Positions 42,586 through 50,355 of a stretch of 64,000 nt of DNA are shown piece after piece. The notes under the pieces were generated by a model. It did not search any database. It was not told the DNA's origin and saw nothing but the letters and a program-made list of their open reading frames with translations. Position numbers and translations under genes: made by a program. The stretch covers positions 224,129 through 288,128 of the forward strand of contig NZ_MSQB01000001.1 in NCBI RefSeq assembly GCF_002149965.1, read 5' to 3'. This DNA comes from Novosphingobium panipatense. GTDB taxonomy: Bacteria > Pseudomonadota > Alphaproteobacteria > Sphingomonadales > Sphingomonadaceae. Numbering within the stretch: position 1 is the stretch's first letter; each line of letters begins with the position of its first letter.

Positions 42586-44378
42586 GGCCCTTGGGCGTCT
42601 CGCTCAGGGACGGCCGTACGCGGTTTGCCGTGCGCAGCCCGCTTGCGGATCAGGTCTGGCTCTGCCTGTTCGACGGGGCGTCGGAAACGCGCCATGCCAT
42701 GACGCGCGATGGCTCCGACTGGGTTCTGGAACTGCCTGGCGAGCAAATCGGCGTGTGCTACGGCTATCGCGCGTCGGGTACCTGGGCGCCGGAGCGGGGC
42801 CTGTGGTTCGACCCCGCGAAACTGCTCGTAGACCCCTATGCGACCGAGCTTGACCACCGCTTCGTGCAGGATCCCCGACTTGGCGAGTTCGGGGCGGACA
42901 CTGCGGAACTTGTGCCGAAAGCTATCGTCCAGTCGCCGTTGGAGCCGGTCGCCCTGCAACCTGCGCATTTCGCGCGGGGCGGTCTGATATACGAAATCAA
43001 TCCGCGCGCCTTCACGCGCCTTCACCCCGACGTGCCGGAGCATTTGCGCGGAACGATCGGCGCTCTTTCGCACCCGGCGATCCTAGCTCACCTGAAGAAA
43101 CTGCACGTCACGGCGATCGAACTCATGCCGATCGTCGCCTGGATCGATGAGCGCCATCTGCCCCCGCTGGGGCTGGTGAATGCCTGGGGTTACAATCCGG
43201 TAGCCATGATGGCGCTCGATCCCGGTCTCTGTCCGGGCGGTGTCGCCGAACTGAGAGAAACGGTCTCTGCCCTTCACGCGGAAGGCATAGGCGTTCTGCT
43301 GGACATGGTGTTCAACCATAGCGGTGAAAGCGATGTCCACGGCGGCGTGATTTCCCTGCGGGGGCTGGACAACATGGCCTATGCCCATGCTCCCGACGGC
43401 AGTCTCATCAACGACACCGGCTGCGGCAACACGCTCGATTTCGCCAATCCCGCGACAAGGCGGCTGGCACTGGACGCGATGCGGCATTTTGTCCGATCCT
43501 GCGGCGTGGATGGCTTCCGCTTCGACCTTGCGCCCGTGCTCGCGCGCGGTCCGGGCTTCGATGCAGAGGCGCCGATCTTCGCAGAAATTGCAGCCGATCC
43601 CTTGCTCTCCACCCGGGTCATGATCGCCGAGCCGTGGGATATCGGGCCGGGCGGGTATCAACTCGGCCAATTCCCGGAGAACTGGCTCGAATGGAACGAC
43701 CGCTTCCGCGACGATGTCCGCCGCTTCTGGAAAGGCGAAGAGGGCATCGGGATGCTCGCGACTCGCATCGCGGGATCGACGGACCTGTTCGGCGAGATTC
43801 CACCGGATGGGGCATGTCGTTCCGTCAATTTTCTGGCCGCCCACGACGGCTTCACACTCGCGGACACGGTTTCCTATGAGCATCGCCACAACTGGGCCAA
43901 TGGCGAACAGAACCGGGATGGTCACGGCGAAAATTTCAGCTGGAACAACGGCGTGGAGGGGCCAACGCATGACGCCGAAGTGGTTGCATTGCGCCGTGCC
44001 GACCTGAAGGCCTTGCTCGGCACGCTATTCGCATCGACTGGCACGATCATGTTGACGGCCGGGGATGAATTCGGTCGCACGCAACAGGGTAACAACAACG
44101 CTTATTGCCAGGATAACGGTATTTCCTGGGTCGATTGGGAAAATCGGGACAAGGAACTCGAAAACCATGTTGCGATGCTCGCCGCATTGCGTTCATCCAA
44201 TCTGGAGCAGTTTCTTCGCCTTTCGCCGGATTTTCAGTGGCTCAATGCGCAAGGCGGCGAAATGACGGTTCAGGACTGGGAAGCGCCGGGAGCGGACAGG
44301 CTGGAGTGGCGCGCCGACGGCTGGCAATTCACGATTGATCGCAAGGGCCGGAGAGTGACGATTTCCGCCCCGTCCTGA
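42582..44378 (+). CDS. glgX: Glycogen debranching enzyme
   Basis: About 598 residues from the ATG at 42582, which overlaps the glgA stop (ATGA), so the two are translationally coupled. It has an N-terminal CBM48-like beta-domain (FAVRSPLADQVWLCLFDGAS) and the GH13 barrel: LLDMVFNHSGES, DGFRFDLAPVLAR (nucleophile), MIAEPWDIGPGGYQ (acid/base) and FLAAHDGFTLADTVSY. It removes short alpha-1,6 branches left by GlgP. It is somewhat shorter than E. coli GlgX (about 657 residues). Its last 50 bp overlap the 3' end of a convergent glycosyltransferase gene. Confidence 0.95.
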   Translation: MRPLGVSLRDGRTRFAVRSPLADQVWLCLFDGASETRHAMTRDGSDWVLELPGEQIGVCYGYRASGTWAPERGLWFDPAKLLVDPYATELDHRFVQDPRLGEFGADTAELVPKAIVQSPLEPVALQPAHFARGGLIYEINPRAFTRLHPDVPEHLRGTIGALSHPAILAHLKKLHVTAIELMPIVAWIDERHLPPLGLVNAWGYNPVAMMALDPGLCPGGVAELRETVSALHAEGIGVLLDMVFNHSGESDVHGGVISLRGLDNMAYAHAPDGSLINDTGCGNTLDFANPATRRLALDAMRHFVRSCGVDGFRFDLAPVLARGPGFDAEAPIFAEIAADPLLSTRVMIAEPWDIGPGGYQLGQFPENWLEWNDRFRDDVRRFWKGEEGIGMLATRIAGSTDLFGEIPPDGACRSVNFLAAHDGFTLADTVSYEHRHNWANGEQNRDGHGENFSWNNGVEGPTHDAEVVALRRADLKALLGTLFASTGTIMLTAGDEFGRTQQGNNNAYCQDNGISWVDWENRDKELENHVAMLAALRSSNLEQFLRLSPDFQWLNAQGGEMTVQDWEAPGADRLEWRADGWQFTIDRKGRRVTISAPS

Positions 44379-45474
44379 GCAGGCCGGAAATGATCGTTTC
44401 CAACCGTTCTCCCGCTCTATCCCAGGTCAATTCGCCAGCGCGCGTTCGGCCCCGTCCGGTTAGTTCGTCACGCAGTTGTCGATCTTGCAGAACCGCCTCG
44501 ATCGCGGTTCTGAATGCTCGGGTATCGCCTGCGTTTACCAGCAGGGCGCCATCGCCGCAGACCTCTGGCATTGCTCCCGCGCGTGCCGCGATAACCGGGG
44601 TGCCGCAGTGCATAGCTTCCACTGGAGGCAGTCCAAATCCTTCGGTCAGAGACGGAAAGATAAAAACGGCGGCATTCTCATAGAGTGCGCGCAACTCCGC
44701 GTCGGATACGAAGCTAGTGAAAATCGTGTGCTCCGGCGGTTCCCAGCCCTTCTTTCGGTAGACTTCTGCGCCCGGCCCCCCGGCAACGACTAGACGAGGA
44801 CCGCCCGGCAGCCTGTCTTGCAAAGCTTCGAATACGCGGCGGATATTCTTGTAACCCTTGGCTGTTCCGATCACTAGAACATAGCTGCGCGGTGTCAGGG
44901 CGTGACGGGCAAGAACACTGCGATCCGGCGCGACATCAAGCAGATGATCCGTCCCATTATGCACGACGTCGATCTTTTCGAGACTGGCAATGCTGTGCGC
45001 GACCAAAGTTTGGCGGGCGAACTCCGATACGGTCAACACCCGGCGCGCACGGCGACCGATCCACGGGAGGAGGTGGCGATAGGCAGCGGCCTGTCTGCCC
45101 GAATAGTCTTCTGGATAGAGAAACGTCTGTGCATCATGGATCATCACCACGCTGTTATTGTGGAGAAGCGGGGCCAGGTTGCAGAAATTTACCAGAAGGT
45201 TCCCCCGTGCGTGCCGTGGCAAAGTGATCATTTCCCATCCTTGCCCATGACCAAGTCGGCCACGAACCTGGGTAGGTATAAGGCGGGAGAATCCCTGGGC
45301 AAAATAAGTGGCATGCGGTGCCAAGAGGCGAACGCCACACCTATCCGCCATTCGTTTTACCAACTGATCGCAGTAATGCGCTGCAGTGCGATGAACACCG
45401 TTGAGATTTCCGCCCAGAAACTTTCCGTTGATATCCAGGCGAGGCACGGTTCCGAAAGGAGTGACGTCCAGCAT
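44329..45474 (-). CDS. Glycosyltransferase, GT4-type
   Basis: A 381-residue cytoplasmic GT-B glycosyltransferase. VLTVSEFARQTLVAHS and a following VVHNGTDHLL introduce the C-terminal nucleotide-sugar domain; its donor-site motif is FPSLTEGFGLPPVEAMHCGTP, with E-x7-E spacing as in retaining GT4 enzymes. It likely adds a sugar to an exopolysaccharide or lipid-linked repeat unit. It begins 4 bp after the flippase stop, so the two are one operon, and it runs 50 bp into convergent glgX. The specific sugar cannot be told. Confidence 0.88.
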   Translation of the reverse strand: MLDVTPFGTVPRLDINGKFLGGNLNGVHRTAAHYCDQLVKRMADRCGVRLLAPHATYFAQGFSRLIPTQVRGRLGHGQGWEMITLPRHARGNLLVNFCNLAPLLHNNSVVMIHDAQTFLYPEDYSGRQAAAYRHLLPWIGRRARRVLTVSEFARQTLVAHSIASLEKIDVVHNGTDHLLDVAPDRSVLARHALTPRSYVLVIGTAKGYKNIRRVFEALQDRLPGGPRLVVAGGPGAEVYRKKGWEPPEHTIFTSFVSDAELRALYENAAVFIFPSLTEGFGLPPVEAMHCGTPVIAARAGAMPEVCGDGALLVNAGDTRAFRTAIEAVLQDRQLRDELTGRGRTRAGELTWDRAGERLETIISGLLRTGRKSSLSGPCDQS

Positions 45475-45478
45475 GCGG

Positions 45479-46945
45479 CTACCCGGAAAACGTTTCGAGG
45501 CTGAAAGCCCGCAGATGGGCCCCGATCACCAGTGTCGCCAGTCCCAGAAGCGCCGAAACGAGAAGGTTACCCACCAGCGTAATACTCGCTGAAAAGCCAA
45601 GCATCACCAGGCCGCCTTGTCGCAGCGCATAGATCATGACTCCGAATGCAAGCGCAAGTAAGGAGGCTATGACGAAGTTTCGCAGTGCCGGACCGATTTG
45701 GACGCCGCCTTTCCAGCGGATAAGGTGGAAGGCCCACATGGTACTCAACAGGACCATGGCTGTCTGACTCCAGGCCAATATCTCGATCCCGAAGGGAGCC
45801 GCCGCCGCCATGGCGACGATCGAGGCGATCGCGGTGACGAAGTTATAGATCATCACCCAATGCGTACGATCCAGAGCTGCGAAAGTGGGCTCAATCAGCA
45901 TCTGGCCTATGCCGGCAATACCACGCAGGCCCATGGCATAACTCACGACAAGTGCGGCCAGATAGGATGGTTGGAACAGTAGCGAAATGAGGTCGCCGCT
46001 AAATACGATGATAACCGCGCCGACCATGCCCGTAAGCAATGCGGTCGTGCCTGAAAACTGCGCGAGCATGGGTGATAAATCTCGATCATGCCGCGCGGCG
46101 CTTCCCAATTGCGTGGAGGCGAAATTGCTCATCGGCTGGGTTAGGACGTCAGTAGCACCCGTGGCAATGCGATTCCCGAACCGATAGAGCCCCAAGGTGG
46201 CGGGCGAATGGAACAGGCCCAGCAGCAGATCAGCCGCATAGCGGGACAGGAAAGCCAGAAAGCGCGATCCATAGAGGCTGCTGGAGAAGGTCAAAGCCCT
46301 TTTGGCCAAAGACGCGCTGAATTCGAGGCGGGGCCAGGTGCGACCGCCAAATATGAACAGTACGGTGCCGAATGCGATGCGGGCATAGCGGGCGGCGACC
46401 AACGCAAAAAGGGAATGCCAGTACCATAGCAGCAGTCCTCCGCTGACAAGCGCCGCGAGGTTCTCGAGAAAGACGAACCTGAAATTGCGTGTCACTTCCT
46501 TGCGGCGCAGCAAAGTCGCTGATGACCAGGCGACGAGCGCAGCCGCCGGTTGGACCAGGGCGAGCAGGATCAGGACAAGTGCCAGATCCGGCGCCTCAAA
46601 CAATATTTCCAGCGGATATGCGAGTAGAATCAGAAGTGCCGATGCGCCGCCGACCAGAGGCAATATCATCCAGAAGCTGGTTGAAATTACCTCGGGATCT
46701 TCACCTTTGGATGCGAGAATGAATTGAAATATGCCTGTATAAGTCAAGGCCTGTATGAGTATTATAAAGACATTGGCCAGGCTGAATATCCCAAACTCTG
46801 CTGGAATAAGGAATCGTGCGGCGAGGAGGGTCATGACAAGCGTCGAAAATTGCTCCAGCGCTCTTGCCGTGAAGGCGAAAAGGGCCAGGCCGCCGCGGGA
46901 TCGGGCATAGCTTAGGGCGTTGTGCGACAATATTGCCGTGTTCAT
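45479..46945 (-). CDS. Polysaccharide flippase-like membrane protein (MOP superfamily)
   Basis: A 488-residue integral membrane protein with about 12-14 hydrophobic helices spread along the length, such as ILPLVGGASALLILLAYPL and LLLWYWHSLFALVAARY. The first segments resemble Wzx/polysaccharide export proteins (AARFLIPAEFGIFSLANVF), which flip lipid-linked oligosaccharide across the inner membrane. It forms an operon with the glycosyltransferase behind it and is divergent from a priming sugar transferase. Together they suggest a small or partial exopolysaccharide cluster. Polymerase and export genes are absent from the window. Confidence 0.85.
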   Translation of the reverse strand: MNTAILSHNALSYARSRGGLALFAFTARALEQFSTLVMTLLAARFLIPAEFGIFSLANVFIILIQALTYTGIFQFILASKGEDPEVISTSFWMILPLVGGASALLILLAYPLEILFEAPDLALVLILLALVQPAAALVAWSSATLLRRKEVTRNFRFVFLENLAALVSGGLLLWYWHSLFALVAARYARIAFGTVLFIFGGRTWPRLEFSASLAKRALTFSSSLYGSRFLAFLSRYAADLLLGLFHSPATLGLYRFGNRIATGATDVLTQPMSNFASTQLGSAARHDRDLSPMLAQFSGTTALLTGMVGAVIIVFSGDLISLLFQPSYLAALVVSYAMGLRGIAGIGQMLIEPTFAALDRTHWVMIYNFVTAIASIVAMAAAAPFGIEILAWSQTAMVLLSTMWAFHLIRWKGGVQIGPALRNFVIASLLALAFGVMIYALRQGGLVMLGFSASITLVGNLLVSALLGLATLVIGAHLRAFSLETFSG

Positions 46946-47428
46946 TACAAGCTATCAGCGTTTTATTTGGTGAAGAAAATATTTTCGCTCATGTGAGCTT
47001 TGGTGTGGAAAAACATGGCTCCGCGATATTGCGCCAACAATTCCGAATCCGTTTCTCTTCTTTCCGACAATGATCTGCCCTTTCTCGCAAGCGAGGCCAA
47101 CGTTGCCGAGATGGCTGATGCCGTCATACTTGCTGTGAAGATATCACTAAGTATGTTGTGAAGGGATATAGATAGGGTCGTTTTGGATGTAAAAGCGCGA
47201 ATAGATCGAAAATGATCGCGCGTTGTCATGCATCTTCCCATGAGGATGGCGGGTTTTAATGATGAGGGAATGAGTGAAATGTTTGAGTATATGTTAAATA
47301 TGTAATTATGAATTCAAACCGCAATGATCTCCAAAACGGAATTTCTTCATGTTGCAGTGCCGAAGGTAGGGCGTATTTTCCAGGCAACGATCATATGGGG
47401 GCGTGCATAGGCACGACAGGAACGGCAC
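46946..47428. other. 483-bp AT-rich intergenic region between EPS genes
   Basis: This is the longest gap in the window and is conspicuously AT-rich, especially 46960-47330. It separates the divergent flippase and sugar transferase genes, so both promoters should lie here. A 92-codon frame on the minus strand (46963-47241) exists but has no recognisable features. No convincing operator palindrome was seen. AT-rich composition suits binding by a xenogeneic silencer or MucR/Ros-like regulator, which is inference only. Confidence 0.55.
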
Positions 47429-48151
47429 ATGGGGAATGCTCACGTATCGAATGCCGGTTTGCGCGCGATCTATTCAACGCGGATTGAGCTATTTGACGCT
47501 GGCGTGGTGCGTGCGAACTTGCCTCGAACCGTGACGGTGCTGGAAGCGACGATGTGGCGGCTGTTCGATATCATCACAGCCGTCGTGATCCTGGGTTTTA
47601 TGCTGCCATTTATGACTGCGCTTGCCGCGGCGATCTATCTCGTCGATCCAGGGCCGATACTGTATCGGCATCGTCGCATTGGCCATCAAGGACGGTATTT
47701 CCACTGCCTGAAATTTCGAACCATGCGTGTCGATAGTGACGCCGTGCTTGAGGTTCATCTGCGTTCGTCGGTAATGGCAAAAATGGAATGGGAAGCGACA
47801 CGCAAATTGCGGAATGATCCAAGAGTTACACGTCTCGGTGCGGTGCTGCGCAAGTTGAGCCTCGATGAGTTTCCGCAACTCATCAATGTTATTCGTGGTG
47901 AAATGAGCATTGTCGGCCCACGACCCATCGTTGAGCAGGAAGTACAGAAATACGGGGCTTGCTTCGAGCACTATTGCCGTGTCCGCCCGAGCCTGACCGG
48001 CGTCTGGCAGACGAGCGGCAGAAGCGATGAATCTTACGATCGCCGCATCACGATGGATGTTTCTTATGTCATGCGTAAAAGTGTGCTGTTCGACGTCTGG
48101 CTTCTTGCCAAGACGGTGCCGGTGGTGCTGCTTTCCAAGGGAGCCTACTGA
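47429..48151 (+). CDS. Exopolysaccharide priming sugar-1-phosphate transferase
   Basis: A 240-residue membrane enzyme of the bacterial sugar transferase family (WbaP/ExoY/PssA group) that transfers a sugar-1-phosphate to undecaprenyl phosphate. One membrane helix lies at about 48-72 ([24 protein letters not shown]). The catalytic region contains [22 protein letters not shown], then [24 protein letters not shown], and [14 protein letters not shown]. It lacks the long N-terminal membrane domain of WbaP and so is ExoY-like. AGGAA precedes the ATG; a later start near residue 40 is also possible. Divergent from the flippase gene. Confidence 0.92.
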   Translation: MGNAHVSNAGLRAIYSTRIELFDAGVVRANLPRTVTVLEATMWRLFDIITAVVILGFMLPFMTALAAAIYLVDPGPILYRHRRIGHQGRYFHCLKFRTMRVDSDAVLEVHLRSSVMAKMEWEATRKLRNDPRVTRLGAVLRKLSLDEFPQLINVIRGEMSIVGPRPIVEQEVQKYGACFEHYCRVRPSLTGVWQTSGRSDESYDRRITMDVSYVMRKSVLFDVWLLAKTVPVVLLSKGAY

Positions 48152-48292
48152 TTGAGCAGGCAGGCCCTAACCCACCCGCAGCAGGTTTCTCGATCGGCGA
48201 CGCGTAATGAGCGCTGTAGATTTTCCATGCGCTGGATTTAACTCTACAGGCGGTATAGCGCAGCGCTGATTCCCTCTGCATATGTCTGATGA

Positions 48293-49390
48293 TCAGGCAG
48301 TCTCTTGCGCCGTCGCTGTCTCAAAAAGTGGCAGTGTCTCTTCTTGCGCAGGCCGATCGAAATTCGATACCGTGACACCAACAAGACGTATGCCCTTCTC
48401 CGTCGGCAGGAGCGAACGGACTAATTCGAGGCTTGTTCTGCGCAGGATTTCCTGACCGCTTATGGCGGAAGTGCTTGTCCGGCTGCGGGTAACGATCTGA
48501 AAGTCGGAATACTTGACCTTGAGCGTTACCGTGCGTCCGAAAGCTTGCGCCCTCTCGCACCATGCCCAGACGTCATCCGCCTGGCCGATCACTCCGGTTT
48601 CTATTTCGGTGTCGAGCAGGAGATCGCGATCGAAAGTGGTTTCGGAGCCTGAGGACTTGCGCTCTCGGTCCGGGTTGACGGGGCGCTCATCGATACCCCG
48701 GGCGATGCGGAAATACCATTTGGCGGAACTGCCGAAATGTCGTTGCAGGAAATCCATTGACTTTGCGCGCAAGTCTGCGCCGGTTTCGATGCCCAGTTTC
48801 TGCATCTTTGCGGCGGTAACCGGGCCGACGCCATGGAATCGCTTTACCGGCAGCGTTTCCACCCATTCTGCGCCCATTTCCGGCGTGACCGCAAATTGTC
48901 CGTTGGGCTTGCGCTGGTCGGAGGCGAGCTTGGCGAGGAACTTGTTGTAGGAAATGCCGGCCGAAGCGGTCAGTCCGGTTTCTTCCAGAATGCGGCCCCG
49001 GATTTCTTTCGCCGTTTTCCAGGCTGTGGGAAGCCCGCGTCGGTTGGCTGTGACGTCGAGATAGGCTTCGTCAAGCGAGAGTGGTTGAACAAGATCGGTA
49101 TAGTTGGCGAAAACCGCATGGATCTGCCGCGACACCGCCTTGTAAACATCGAATCGGGGCGGGACGAATATGAGTTCCGGGCAGCGCCGCAAGGCTGTGA
49201 CGGAAGGCAGCGCAGAGCGGACGCCGAACTTACGCGCTTCGTAGCTGGCGGCTGCCACCACACCTCTGGCTGCGCCGTGGCCGACGGCAACCGGCTTGCC
49301 TCTGAGCGACGGATCATCCCGCTGTTCGACCGACGCAAAAAAGGCGTCCATATCGATGTGGATGATCTTTCTCTGTGATGCATCGGCCAT
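48293..49390 (-). CDS. dinB: DNA polymerase IV
   Basis: A 365-residue Y-family translesion polymerase. The palm has HIDMDAFFASVEQRDDPSLRG with the first catalytic aspartate, and SLDEAYLDVT with the second acidic pair. The thumb helix-hairpin-helix contains FHGVGPVTAAKMQKLGIETG, and the C-terminal little finger domain is present. A C-terminal beta-clamp-binding QEETLPLFE segment can be seen. An SOS box of the alphaproteobacterial direct-repeat type lies 22 bp upstream of the start, so LexA control is very likely. Complete. Confidence 0.96.
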   Translation of the reverse strand: MADASQRKIIHIDMDAFFASVEQRDDPSLRGKPVAVGHGAARGVVAAASYEARKFGVRSALPSVTALRRCPELIFVPPRFDVYKAVSRQIHAVFANYTDLVQPLSLDEAYLDVTANRRGLPTAWKTAKEIRGRILEETGLTASAGISYNKFLAKLASDQRKPNGQFAVTPEMGAEWVETLPVKRFHGVGPVTAAKMQKLGIETGADLRAKSMDFLQRHFGSSAKWYFRIARGIDERPVNPDRERKSSGSETTFDRDLLLDTEIETGVIGQADDVWAWCERAQAFGRTVTLKVKYSDFQIVTRSRTSTSAISGQEILRRTSLELVRSLLPTEKGIRLVGVTVSNFDRPAQEETLPLFETATAQETA

Positions 49391-49411
49391 GGATCATGTT
49401 TAGCATTATTG

Positions 49412-49426
49412 GAACAAATATGGAAC
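49412..49426 (-). promoter_or_regulatory. LexA (SOS) box upstream of dinB
   Basis: On the minus strand the sequence reads GTTCCATATTTGTTC, an exact GTTC-N7-GTTC, the direct-repeat LexA recognition motif of alphaproteobacteria. It ends 22 bp before the dinB ATG. This supports DNA-damage induction of dinB and independently supports an alphaproteobacterial host. Confidence 0.88.
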
Positions 49427-49526
49427 ATTCTTTCTGCGCCGCTTGGTGGGCCAAGTTGGAAAATCGCATCCCCGGCATCTTCGGATGCATGATACTATCC
49501 AGCCCTACGATAGGCGCAGGTTTGCC

Positions 49527-50182
49527 ATGAGCATAACGATCACAGCGTTCGAAGATTCTCCCGACCGTGGGCGGGGCCTCGCCCGCGACATGCGTGTTCG
49601 CTGGGCCTTGGAGGAATTGGGGCTGGCTTATGATGTGCGGCCGCTTTCCTTCGAGGAGATGAAGCGGCCGGACTATCTGGCGCTCCAGCCTTTCGGACAG
49701 ATCCCGAGTTATGTGGACGACGGTCTTGTACTGTTCGAATCGGGCGCGATCGTACTGCATCTGGCGCAGAATCGGCCGGGCCTGTTCCCCGTCGATCCGA
49801 ATGCGCGGGCGCGGGCTGTCGCCTGGATGTTTGCGGCGCTCAACACGGTGGAGCCTCCCGTCTTCGAATGGTGGCCATGGTGCTCGAACGCGAAAAGCCA
49901 TGGCATGCAGATAGGCTGCCCATGTTGGAGGGGCGTGTACATGATCGGTTGCAACAGCTGTCGGCGTGGCTGGGGGAGAGTGAATGGCTTGAAGGCGCAT
50001 TCAGTGCTGCAGACCTGCTGATGGTGACTGTGTTAAGCCGGCTGGGCAATTCGCACCTCCTGGCGGAATGGGCCAATCTCACGGCATATGTTTCCCGCGG
50101 TGTGGCGCGGCCCGCTTATCGGCGCGCCTTTGCCGACCAGCTTGCCGTGTTCGAAGCGGCCTCGGCCCGAAAAAGGAGTTGA
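49527..50182 (+). pseudogene. Glutathione S-transferase, frameshifted
   Basis: A GST gene split into two frames. The first frame, from ATG 49527, encodes the thioredoxin-like N-domain (WALEELGLAYDVRPLSFEEM, QPFGQIPSYVDDG, LFESGAIVLHLA) and the start of the helical C-domain, then runs out of family-like sequence near 49870 and stops at 50021. The rest of the C-domain (MVLEREKPWHADRLPMLEGR, WLEGAFSAADLLMVTVLSRL) is in the next frame (-1), 49868-50182. A single missing base, or two extra, near 49865-49880 restores a normal GST of about 215 residues. It is either a true recent pseudogene or a sequencing error; programmed frameshifting has no visible signal. Confidence 0.82.
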
Positions 50183-50355
50183 GCCTCGGCGTCCGTTCCC
50201 GCGAAATTCCGTCTAAATTAGGGCTATGCAGGTCCTCGCGCATCCTTTGGAAAATATTTCCCGACGCTGGCGGTTCGGTTGCGATTTGTTGACGAAGTCA
50301 GGTTAATGCAATGGGTTCAAGGGCAATGTCTCGGGACGCCAGGTAGGGATCGCGC

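Noticed and set aside
46963..47241. 92-codon minus-strand frame in the AT-rich gap
   Set aside because: Has no recognised motif, unclear ribosome site and sits where divergent promoters are expected. A real small gene cannot be excluded, but support is too weak.
49865..49880. Programmed frameshift in the GST gene
   Set aside because: No slippery heptamer or downstream structure is visible; mutation or sequencing error is simpler.
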